A DNA stretch of 8,696 nt from an uncultured Selenomonadales bacterium (GTDB lineage Bacteria > Bacillota > Negativicutes > Selenomonadales > Selenomonadaceae), in contig CAMVAG010000089.1 in NCBI GenBank assembly GCA_947165405.1, positions 1 to 8,696 of the forward strand. The letters are read 5' to 3'. A program made the position numbers and the translations under genes. The notes beneath the pieces are model-generated. The model made no database searches, had not been told where the DNA came from, and saw only the letters and a list, made by a program, of their open reading frames with translations. Below, one piece after another: positions 1-6,579 of the stretch. The first letter of the stretch is position 1. Each line of letters starts with the position of its first letter.

Positions 1-19
1 AAGGGGGTCGGGGGAATTG

Positions 20-1549
20 ATGTTTCTACTTGCGCTGTCGCCGATTTTGTGGCTGGTGATTGCGCTCAGCGTTATCAAAATGGCGGCGTGGAAGGCGTGC
101 CTTATCGCACTTATCATTTCTTTGGCGGCGGGCATGGGCGTTTGGGATATGGAAAGTATACGAGCGATTGAATCCGTCTTGGAAGGCGTCGCGCTTGCAT
201 GTTGGCCTATCCTCTTGGTTATCGTCGCTGCAATTTTTACTTACAACTTGACTTTGCACACGAAGGCAATGGACACGATTAAGGACATGTTGACGAGCGT
301 CAGCCACGATAAGCGCGTTCTGATTCTTTTAATCGGCTGGGGCTTCGGCGGTTTCTTGGAAGGCATGGCGGGTTTCGGAACGGCAATCGCTGTTCCTGCA
401 GGTATGCTCGCGGGTATCGGCATTAATCCGATTTTGTCCGTTTCGGTCTGTCTGATTGCAAACTCTGTGCCGACCGCTTACGGCTCAATCGGAATTCCTC
501 TCGTGACTTTAAGCTCGGTCACGGGCTTTGATTCGGTTCAACTTGCAACGTTCACTTCCTTGCAGCTCGGCGTTTTAACTTTGCTTTGTCCTTGGCTTAT
601 GGTTATCGTCACGGGCGGCGGCATGAAGGCTCTGCGCGGCATGACGATGATGTGTTTGGGAGCAGGTCTTGCATTCTTCCTGCCCGAACTCGTGCTGTCA
701 ATGTTCGTCGGTCCGGAATTGGCAGTCGTCGCCGGCGCGATTTGCACTATGGGCACGATTGTTTTCATTGCGAAAAAATTTCCCGTCAACGATCCCGAAT
801 TCGCAATGCCCGACCAAGCTCAAACAAAAATCTCCACCGCGAAGGCAATTAACGCTTGCTTGCCGTTCATTCTGATTTTCTTTTTCCTGCTGTTCACGAG
901 TAAACTTGTCCCGCCGATTAATTCATTCCTCATGCAATTCAAATCGGCTGTCCCGATTTACAACGGCGAGGGCGGCGCACCTTATACTTTTGTTTGGATT
1001 AATACTCCCGGCGTGCTGATAATGTTGGCGGCGTTTATCGCGGGCTCAAAGCAGGGCGCAAGCTTCGGCGAAATGTTCGGCGTCTTGAAAAAAACCGTCA
1101 ACAATCTCAAATTCACTATGGTCACGATTATTGCGGTTATCGCGACGGCAAAAGTCATGGGCTACAGCGGCATGACCGGACAAATCGCTGACACGGCTGT
1201 TGCGGCGACCGGCTCGGCTTATCCTCTGATAGCGGCGTTTCTCGGTTCGGTCGGAACTTACATCACCGGCTCGGCTACTTCAAGCTGCGTTCTCTTCGGC
1301 AAGTTGCAAGTCATAGCAAGTCAAGCTATCGGTGCAAGTGAATCCGCTCAAGCGTGGGTGGCTGCGGCGAATGCTACGGGTGCCTGCGCGGGCAAGATGA
1401 TTTCTCCGCTGTCAATCGCTATCGGCTCGGCGGCTATCGGCGTCAAAGGCGCGGACTCTCAACTTTTGTCTTTCGCCGTGAAAATTTATATTCCGTTTGT
1501 AATTTTCATGGGCGCGGTCGTTTATTTCGGTCAAGCGATTATCGGCTAG
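20..1549 (+). CDS. lctP: LctP-family lactate (or glycolate) permease
   Basis: A polytopic inner-membrane carrier of the L-lactate permease family (LldP/LctP/GlcA), which takes up lactate or related 2-hydroxy acids with protons. It is hydrophobic almost throughout, with about a dozen likely membrane segments. The family hallmark GFGGFLEGMAGFG lies near residues 108-120, and the C-terminal hallmark NATGACAGKMISP near 451-463, followed by SIAIGSAAIGVKG. At 509 residues it is shorter than E. coli LldP (about 550); the N-terminus and the loop around residues 300-330 are the compact parts. I chose ATG at 20; TTG at 17 is in frame and equally open. The frame has no stop back to base 1, so an upstream start cannot be excluded. 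G-rich stretches at 3-7 and 10-14 could act as ribosome site. Lysine is AAG in nearly half of codons, unlike the downstream genes. The exact substrate is not decided by sequence; the glycerate kinase nearby keeps glycolate or glycerate possible. Confidence 0.93.
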   Translation: MFLLALSPILWLVIALSVIKMAAWKACLIALIISLAAGMGVWDMESIRAIESVLEGVALACWPILLVIVAAIFTYNLTLHTKAMDTIKDMLTSVSHDKRVLILLIGWGFGGFLEGMAGFGTAIAVPAGMLAGIGINPILSVSVCLIANSVPTAYGSIGIPLVTLSSVTGFDSVQLATFTSLQLGVLTLLCPWLMVIVTGGGMKALRGMTMMCLGAGLAFFLPELVLSMFVGPELAVVAGAICTMGTIVFIAKKFPVNDPEFAMPDQAQTKISTAKAINACLPFILIFFFLLFTSKLVPPINSFLMQFKSAVPIYNGEGGAPYTFVWINTPGVLIMLAAFIAGSKQGASFGEMFGVLKKTVNNLKFTMVTIIAVIATAKVMGYSGMTGQIADTAVAATGSAYPLIAAFLGSVGTYITGSATSSCVLFGKLQVIASQAIGASESAQAWVAAANATGACAGKMISPLSIAIGSAAIGVKGADSQLLSFAVKIYIPFVIFMGAVVYFGQAIIG

Positions 1550-1553
1550 GAGG
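1547..1553 (+). promoter_or_regulatory. Shine-Dalgarno site overlapping the permease stop codon
   Basis: The sequence TAGGAGG contains the permease stop codon TAG as its first three bases and a GGAGG core, five bases before the ATG at 1559. A ribosome ending on the permease therefore sits on the start signal of the next gene, which indicates translational coupling of the two proteins. Confidence 0.8.
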
Positions 1554-1558
1554 CGGCT

Positions 1559-2059
1559 ATGAAAATTTACACGAAGACGGGCGACAAAGGCTTGACGAGT
1601 CTCTACACCGGCGAGCGCGTCGAAAAAAATTCGTTGCGCGTTCAAGTCTACGGCGCAATTGACGAGGCAGACTCTGCTTTGGGTTTGGCGAGGGCGTTCG
1701 TCGAAGTCGAGGCGGTCAAAGAAAAAATTTTCCTCCTCCAAAAAAATTTGCCGAAACTTATGGCGGACTTCGCGAGTTTGAATCGGGAGCCGACGATAAC
1801 TTTCGACGATGTGAAAAATCTTGAATCGGAAATGGACGCGCTGGAAAATTTGTTGCCGCCTTTGAGAGAATTCATAATTCCCGGCAACTCAAAAGGCGGA
1901 GCGTTCCTCGACTTGGCAAGGACAATCACACGCCGCGCAGAAAGATTATCTTGCGAGCTGTCGAAGTCGGAACCCGTTCACGAGGCGGACAAAATTTTCC
2001 TCAATCGCTTGTCCGATTATTGTTTCCTGTTAATGAGACGCGAGGATTTAAAAATTTAG
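1559..2059 (+). CDS. pduO: ATP:cob(I)alamin adenosyltransferase, PduO type
   Basis: A cytosolic enzyme that transfers the adenosyl group of ATP to cob(I)alamin, giving coenzyme B12 (adenosylcobalamin). The PduO-type signatures occur in order: the N-terminal ATP-binding stretch YTKTGDKGLTSLYTGERV (residues 4-21), YGAIDEADSALGLAR (31-45), the C-terminal helix FIIPGNSKGGAFLDLAR (105-121) continuing to RRAER, and LNRLSDYCFLLMR (148-160). Asp35 and the arginines at 121 and 125 match the salt-bridge and ATP-contact positions known in this family. The protein is 166 residues, slightly shorter than the usual 180-190, ending soon after the last motif. The middle stretch LPKLMADFASL departs from the more usual LFxLGxxLA form. 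It follows the permease by nine bases with a coupled ribosome site and shares no other corrin gene in view. A likely use is methylmalonyl-CoA mutase in propionate formation, but that is inference; no pdu or eut genes are visible. Confidence 0.93.
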   Translation: MKIYTKTGDKGLTSLYTGERVEKNSLRVQVYGAIDEADSALGLARAFVEVEAVKEKIFLLQKNLPKLMADFASLNREPTITFDDVKNLESEMDALENLLPPLREFIIPGNSKGGAFLDLARTITRRAERLSCELSKSEPVHEADKIFLNRLSDYCFLLMRREDLKI

Positions 2060-3174
2060 CGCGAACGTTCAATCAATCGAATAATCTGCTCAACCGTCGC
2101 CGAAATATTTTCTGCGGCGATATTTTTTTGCATGGCTTCGGCAAGTGTCATCGGCTTTCGCAAAATCGCAAAGGCAGCATCAATTCCCGCGTCTTCCGAA
2201 ATGTCCGCGACACTTCCGCCGATACCGACCGTCAAAATTTTCGGATTGAGTTTCTTTGCAAGTTTCGCCACGCCCGAAGGAGCTTTGCCTTGCGCGGTCT
2301 GATTATCGAGGCGTCCTTCGCCGGTTATCAAAACGTCAGCCGACTTCAAATCCTGCGCAATGTCGAGCGCGTCCAAAACCAAATCGACGCCGGGCAAAAG
2401 TGAGCCGCGAAGATAACTTCTGAACGCAAAACCCAAGCCGCCCGCCGCTCCGTCGCCCGCCGCAGATTTTTTTTCAAGCTTGAGGAAACGCGCACTTAAA
2501 TCGCCGAAATTTTTTATCCAAGTGTCCATCGTCGAAACAATTTCGGGTGTCGCGCCTTTTTGAGGAGCGTAGACCGCCGAGCAACCGTTCGCGCCCGTCA
2601 AAGGATTGGTCACGTCGCAGGCAATTCGGAATTTGCAATCGCGAAGTTCGGGCAAAACTTTTGAATCGTCAACGGCAGAAATTTTTTCCAAGTCGCGCCC
2701 GAAAATCCCAACGCCGAAATCAAAGCCGAGAGCCGTCAACATTCCCAAGCCGCAATCGTTCGTCGCCGAGCCGCCGATACCGATAACAAAATCGCGGCAG
2801 CCGTCGCCAATCGCAATCTTAATCAGTTCGCCGACGCCGTAAGTTGTCGTGTTGAGCGGGTTGCGTTTGTCTTCGGGGACAAGCGGCAAGCCCGCCGCGT
2901 TTGCCATTTCTATGACCGCCAATTTTTTTTCCGGGACTTCGCCGAATTGAGCGAAGACTTTTCCGCCGAGAGGGTCTGTGACTTCAACGGTTTTCATTTC
3001 GCCGCCGAGTGCCTTCGTAATTGCAAAGCAAGTTCCCTCGCCGCCGTCAGCCAACGGAAAAATTTTAACGGTCGATTTTGGTGCCGCCGATAAAATTCCT
3101 TCACGAGCCGCCGCGCCCGCCTCCAAACTTGTCAAGCTGCCTTTCAAGCTGTCAATCGCCACGATGATTTTCAT
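2056..3174 (-). CDS. glxK: Glycerate 2-kinase (GlxK/GarK family)
   Basis: A cytosolic kinase that phosphorylates D-glycerate with ATP; this family typically yields 2-phosphoglycerate, feeding lower glycolysis. The 372-residue length is normal. The motifs run in family order: AIDSLKGSL at residues 6-14, DGGEGT 43-48, VTDPLGG 65-71, NPLNTTTYGVGELI 105-118, IGIGGSATNDCGLGML 131-146, CDVTNPLTGANG 186-197, GAAGGLGFAF 242-251, and TGEGRLDNQTAQGKAPSG 284-301. No key motif looks damaged. I chose ATG at 3174 because GGAGG lies eight bases before it and the protein then starts MKIIVAIDS as in relatives; the in-frame TTG at 3192 lies upstream of that site. The stop TAA (2056-2058) overlaps the stop of the convergent adenosyltransferase gene. 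It appears to be transcribed alone from a promoter at 3205-3213. Its glycerate source (serine, glycolate or sugar-acid breakdown) cannot be told from this window. Confidence 0.95.
   Translation of the reverse strand: MKIIVAIDSLKGSLTSLEAGAAAREGILSAAPKSTVKIFPLADGGEGTCFAITKALGGEMKTVEVTDPLGGKVFAQFGEVPEKKLAVIEMANAAGLPLVPEDKRNPLNTTTYGVGELIKIAIGDGCRDFVIGIGGSATNDCGLGMLTALGFDFGVGIFGRDLEKISAVDDSKVLPELRDCKFRIACDVTNPLTGANGCSAVYAPQKGATPEIVSTMDTWIKNFGDLSARFLKLEKKSAAGDGAAGGLGFAFRSYLRGSLLPGVDLVLDALDIAQDLKSADVLITGEGRLDNQTAQGKAPSGVAKLAKKLNPKILTVGIGGSVADISEDAGIDAAFAILRKPMTLAEAMQKNIAAENISATVEQIIRLIERSR
2097..2129 (+). terminator. Probable intrinsic terminator of the permease-adenosyltransferase unit
   Basis: A perfect 6-bp stem, TCGCCG (2097-2102) with CGGCGA (2115-2120), closed by a 12-base A/T-rich loop, is followed by TA and seven T (2123-2129). 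A G-U pair could add one step at the base. It begins 37 bases after the adenosyltransferase stop on the + strand, the right place to end that transcript. It lies wholly inside the 3' coding end of the opposing glycerate kinase gene, so its bases are also under coding constraint. The loop is longer than usual, which lowers confidence. Confidence 0.5.
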
Positions 3175-3182
3175 TTGCAACG

Positions 3183-3187
3183 CCTCC
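3183..3187 (-). promoter_or_regulatory. Shine-Dalgarno site of the glycerate kinase
   Basis: CCTCC on the + strand reads GGAGG on the - strand, eight bases before the ATG at 3174. It decides the start: the longer reading from TTG at 3192 would place this site inside the coding region. Confidence 0.85.
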
Positions 3188-3204
3188 GTCAAAAATCTTA
3201 CGGC

Positions 3205-3213
3205 ATTATAACA
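3205..3213 (-). promoter_or_regulatory. Extended -10 promoter for the glycerate kinase
   Basis: Read on the - strand this is TGTTATAAT, a perfect TATAAT -10 box with the extended TGn element before it. No good -35 box stands about 17 bases upstream (the best is TTTCAG or CTTTCA), as is common for extended -10 promoters. Transcription would start near 3198-3199, leaving a leader of about 24 bases that contains the ribosome site at 3183-3187. The core TTATAA is a palindrome, so weak initiation toward dnaG is also conceivable. Confidence 0.65.
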
Positions 3214-3283
3214 AAATTCTTGCGCGGCTGAAAGGAAAATTAAAAGACGCGGGGAATATAAAAATCACGGAGGTTGAAAGGCA

Positions 3284-5125
3284 GTGAGAAGTTCGGGAAG
3301 AAGTGCGGAGCTTGATGAATTTGTTGAGCGTGTGAACGAGCGGACGGACATTTATTCTGTAGTGTCGCGCTACGTGCAACTTACTCAAAGGAACGGAAGA
3401 TATTGGGGACGTTGCCCCTTTCACAACGAGAAAACCGCTTCCTTCAGCGTGAGTGCCGATAAAGGACTTTTTTATTGCTTCGGGTGCGGCGCGGGCGGCA
3501 ATGCCTTCAAGTTTCTTTCGCTCATTGAAAATATCAGCTACTTCGAGGCGATTAAACTTCAAGCGCAAAGATTGGACATTGACCTCCCCACAAGAAAACT
3601 TTCGCCCGAAGAAGAGCGGCGACGTCGTGAGGAAAAAGATTTATTCAAAATCAATGAACTCGCGCAGGATTTTTATCACGAGTGTTTAATCAAGACAGCT
3701 CGCGGCGAAGTCGGCAGGAAATATCTTGAGGCGCGTGGAATTACAGCGGAGACCATTGAAAATTTCAAATTGGGTTTCGCGCCCGAAGAGTGGGACAATC
3801 TCTTGACAACCTTGAGGCGAAAAGGCTTTTCTCATCAACAAATTGAAACGGTCGGGCTCATTACCAAACGCAAAAATTCTTCCGGCTACTACGACAGATT
3901 TCGCGGGCGAATCATGATTCCGATTACCGATATTTTCGGGCACGTCGTCGGCTTCGGCGGGCGCGTGCTTGAGGCTTCCGATAACGAGACGCCCAAATAT
4001 CTCAACACGTCCGAAACGCCAATCTTCAACAAAAGAAATTTGCTCTTCGGCTTGGACAAATCGAATCGTGCGATAAGCTCGGCGGGCAAGGCTATCGTCG
4101 TCGAAGGTTACATGGATGCGATTTCTCTTTTCAGCGCGGGGATAAAAAATGTCGTCGCCTCGCTCGGTACCGCCTTCACGCCCGAACACGCCAAATTGAT
4201 TACGCGCTACGCGAAGAAAATTATTTTCTGCTACGACAGCGACGAGGCAGGTCAAAAAGCCACGATTCGTGCCTTGCCGATTGTTCAAGCGGCGGGTGCG
4301 GAAGTTTTTATCATAAAAGTTCCCGACGGCAAAGACCCCGACGAATTTATTCGCAAGCACGGCAAAGAGGCTTTCGAGAGGCTCATAAACAACGCGGAGA
4401 CGATGATTGACTATCGAATAAACTACGTTGTTGCTCACGCGGATTTGTCGACGATTTCCGGAAAAGTTCAAGCTTTGCATGATATTCTTCCCGTCGTCGC
4501 CAATATTAATTCGGAAATCATGCGCAACGAGTATCGTAAAAAAATTTCTTCTGCGCTGATTATGGACGAGCACAATATTGCCGCCGAGTGGAAAAAATTT
4601 TCTTCCCGACCGATTCGAGAGACTTTCCGCGAGCCCGAAATTAAAAAGGTCGCCGTTCAAAGAGCACCTGTTTCCGACGATAAGTCGTCACTGTTTCGGC
4701 TTGCCTGCGAAGATATTTTGCGCATTTCGTGGCACGACAACGAGGCACTGGAATATGCGTTGAAGTTGGTGCCGCAAGAAATTTTTTCGGAACCGCACAG
4801 AGAAATAATAAAATGGTATCGAACTTGCGCAACGGAAGAAAGACGCCCCGACAAAATGAGCGCAGCGGAAGAATTGAGCGAGGCGGCTTATGCGGAACTT
4901 TCCCGAATATTTATAAACGGCTTTGACGCGCCGCCGGAGACAGACGAAAGAGTCTTTGACGATGCGCTGAAATTTTTGCGATTGACCGCGCTCAATAAAA
5001 GATACCAAGAGCTGATAGCGCAAGCCGAAAAATATGCTTCAAACGACAAAGAGACTTACAACAAAACAGTTGCAGAGTCGTTAAAAATAAAAAAAGAGAT
5101 TGACAAGTTGCAAAGCAAAAGATAA
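3284..5125 (+). CDS. dnaG: DNA primase
   Basis: The replicative primase, which lays RNA primers at the replication fork and works with the DnaB-type helicase. The CHC2 zinc finger is at residues 44-68, with ligands C44, H47, C65 and C68. The RNA-polymerase-like core contains GFGGR (223-227) and YLNTSETPIFNKRNLLFGL (239-257). The TOPRIM domain has VVEGYMDAI with catalytic Glu274 (272-280), CYDSDEAG with Asp318 and Asp320 (316-323), and KDPDEFI (350-356). The variable C-terminal part from about residue 455 should hold the helicase-binding domain. At 613 residues the length is typical (B. subtilis about 600). The start is GTG at 3284, preceded by GGAGG at 3269-3273 with a 10-base gap; an in-frame TGA at 3275 rules out a longer protein. 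rpoD follows after 25 bases, the classical macromolecular-synthesis arrangement, here without rpsU. I could not identify a convincing dnaG promoter in the 109 bases upstream. Confidence 0.98.
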   Translation: MRSSGRSAELDEFVERVNERTDIYSVVSRYVQLTQRNGRYWGRCPFHNEKTASFSVSADKGLFYCFGCGAGGNAFKFLSLIENISYFEAIKLQAQRLDIDLPTRKLSPEEERRRREEKDLFKINELAQDFYHECLIKTARGEVGRKYLEARGITAETIENFKLGFAPEEWDNLLTTLRRKGFSHQQIETVGLITKRKNSSGYYDRFRGRIMIPITDIFGHVVGFGGRVLEASDNETPKYLNTSETPIFNKRNLLFGLDKSNRAISSAGKAIVVEGYMDAISLFSAGIKNVVASLGTAFTPEHAKLITRYAKKIIFCYDSDEAGQKATIRALPIVQAAGAEVFIIKVPDGKDPDEFIRKHGKEAFERLINNAETMIDYRINYVVAHADLSTISGKVQALHDILPVVANINSEIMRNEYRKKISSALIMDEHNIAAEWKKFSSRPIRETFREPEIKKVAVQRAPVSDDKSSLFRLACEDILRISWHDNEALEYALKLVPQEIFSEPHREIIKWYRTCATEERRPDKMSAAEELSEAAYAELSRIFINGFDAPPETDERVFDDALKFLRLTALNKRYQELIAQAEKYASNDKETYNKTVAESLKIKKEIDKLQSKR

Positions 5126-5150
5126 TTGTTTTTGAAAGGAGGCTGCGATA

Positions 5151-6533
5151 ATGACAGGAGAAAATAAAACTGTCGAGCCGAATAAAGGCGGCTCCCACGG
5201 CAGCCTGTCGGGAAACAAAAAAAATCATTCCGCACAAAAAAAATCTGAACCGGCGGCGGCAACTTCTACGGAAAAAAGTCGTACGCAAAAAATTATTTCG
5301 GCTTTAACGGAAAGAGCCAAGCAAACCGGCGGGAAACTTACTTGGGGAGATTTTGACAGAATCACACAGAGCTTCGGCATGGAAAATGACGCCGAAGAGA
5401 TTGACGAGATTTTGAGCCTGTGCGAGCGCGAAGGCATATCGATAGTCGACGAAGAAACCCCGCTTGAGGATATGGGCGACAGCGTCGAAGTCGATTTGTC
5501 TGCCGAAGATGTTGCGCTTGAACAAGATGACGTTCTCACTTCTGTCGAGCATGTCGAAATTCCTTCGGACGATGTCGAAACGCCCAAGCCGACCGTTGAA
5601 ACCGATTTGATAACCGACAATATTTCAATCGACGACCCCGTCCGCATGTACCTCAAAGAAATAGGAAGGGTGCCGCTCCTCACTGCCGACGAAGAAAAAG
5701 AATTGGCAATGCGCATGGAATTACCTCCGGCGCCCAAAGAGAAAGATTATCCTGACGCCAATGAATTTAATCGCGTTAATGAGGAATTTAAGCAGCGGAA
5801 ACAAGATGCCGAATCAGCGCAAAAAGAACTTGCGGAGGCAAATTTGCGTTTGGTCGTGTCAATCGCCAAAAGATACGCCGGGCGCGGCATGGGCTTTTTG
5901 GATTTGATTCAAGAAGGCAACTTGGGATTGATTAAAGCTGTCGAAAAATTTGATTACCGCAAAGGCTACAAATTTTCGACATACGCAACTTGGTGGATTC
6001 GTCAAGCGATAACGCGGGCGATAGCCGACCAAGCGCGCACAATCCGAATCCCCGTGCACATGGTCGAAACGATTAACAAGCTCACGAGAGTTTCGCGGAA
6101 CTTGTTGCAGAAAAACGGACGCGAACCCACAGACGAAGAAATTGCGGAAGAAATGGAAGTGGACGTTGCCCGCGTTCGAGAGATAAAGAAAATTTCGCAA
6201 GAGCCGGTTTCACTTGAGACGCCCGTCGGCGAGGAAGATGATTCGCATTTGGGCGACTTTATTCCCGATTACGACGCGCCCGCGCCCGCCGATGCCGCCT
6301 CGTTCATGCTTTTGAAGGAGCAGCTTGAAGACGTTTTGGGAACTTTGACGCAACGTGAGAAAAATGTTTTGCGCTTGAGGTTCGGGCTTGAGGACGGCAG
6401 AGCACGCACGCTTGAGGAAGTCGGAAAAAGTTTCAACGTCACACGCGAGAGGATTCGTCAAATTGAGGCAAAGGCACTTCGCAAACTGCGCCACCCTGCC
6501 CGCTCAAAGAAGCTCAAAGATTTTCTGGACTGA
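5151..6533 (+). CDS. rpoD: Primary (housekeeping) RNA polymerase sigma factor, RpoD/SigA
   Basis: The main sigma-70 factor, which directs RNA polymerase to -35/-10 promoters. Residues 43-101 form a region 1.1-like helical domain. A very acidic linker covers about 101-162. Region 1.2 starts at DDPVRMYLKEIG (161-172). Region 2 runs from NLRLVVSIAKRYAGRGM to region 2.4 with YATWWIRQAITRAIADQ (278-294). Region 3 begins at IRIPVHMVETINKL. Region 4.2 carries the -35-binding helix-turn-helix TLEEVGKSFNVTRERIRQ (420-437), and the protein ends RSKKLKDFLD as in other SigA proteins. The stretch between regions 1.2 and 2.1 (about 186-228) is some 26 residues longer than in B. subtilis SigA by my memory of that protein, and is charged and proline-containing. 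The first 42 residues are Ser/Lys/Asn-rich and probably disordered. ATG at 5151 has AAAGGAGG (5135-5142) eight bases upstream. It is probably co-transcribed with dnaG. Confidence 0.98.
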   Translation: MTGENKTVEPNKGGSHGSLSGNKKNHSAQKKSEPAAATSTEKSRTQKIISALTERAKQTGGKLTWGDFDRITQSFGMENDAEEIDEILSLCEREGISIVDEETPLEDMGDSVEVDLSAEDVALEQDDVLTSVEHVEIPSDDVETPKPTVETDLITDNISIDDPVRMYLKEIGRVPLLTADEEKELAMRMELPPAPKEKDYPDANEFNRVNEEFKQRKQDAESAQKELAEANLRLVVSIAKRYAGRGMGFLDLIQEGNLGLIKAVEKFDYRKGYKFSTYATWWIRQAITRAIADQARTIRIPVHMVETINKLTRVSRNLLQKNGREPTDEEIAEEMEVDVARVREIKKISQEPVSLETPVGEEDDSHLGDFIPDYDAPAPADAASFMLLKEQLEDVLGTLTQREKNVLRLRFGLEDGRARTLEEVGKSFNVTRERIRQIEAKALRKLRHPARSKKLKDFLD

Positions 6534-6542
6534 AAAAAATTT

Positions 6543-6567
6543 TTCCCCGCGCAGGGGAATTTTTTTT
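6543..6567 (+). terminator. Terminator-like hairpin between rpoD and era
   Basis: TTCCCC (6543-6548) pairs with GGGGAA (6554-6559) around a GCGCA loop, followed at once by eight T (6560-6567). A run of seven A (6533-6539) upstream can pair with the T run if a short bulge is allowed, so the element could work in either direction. It starts ten bases after the rpoD stop. The T run ends where the era ribosome site begins, leaving no room for a promoter between them. It is therefore either a leaky terminator (attenuator) or an mRNA processing or stability element. Confidence 0.75.
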
Positions 6568-6573
6568 GGAGGG
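6568..6573 (+). promoter_or_regulatory. Shine-Dalgarno site of era, directly after the hairpin T run
   Basis: GGAGGG lies six to seven bases before ATG 6580 and decides that start. The open frame continues upstream into the rpoD coding region, but that extension has no such signal and would add residues foreign to Era proteins. Confidence 0.85.
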
Positions 6574-6579
6574 ATTGAC

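Noticed and set aside
1412..1741. Open frame on the - strand spanning the permease/adenosyltransferase junction
   Set aside because: It lies opposite two confidently identified genes, has an Arg/Asp/Phe-rich antisense composition, and shows no start signal.
3175..3192. TTG start at 3192 giving six more residues to the glycerate kinase
   Set aside because: The GGAGG at 3183-3187 would then be coding, and the family N-terminus matches the ATG at 3174.
3257..3262. TATAAA as a possible -10 box for dnaG
   Set aside because: It would start transcription on or after the dnaG ribosome site at 3269-3273, and no -35 box matches it.
3686..4660. Long open frame on the - strand opposite dnaG (324 residues)
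   Set aside because: It mirrors the dnaG coding frame, has no recognisable domains or ribosome site, and has the Arg/Asn/Phe-rich make-up typical of antisense shadows.
6388..6579. 64-residue upstream extension of the Era reading frame into rpoD
   Set aside because: It overlaps rpoD coding in another frame, lacks a ribosome site, and the added residues are not Era-like; ATG 6580 is well supported.
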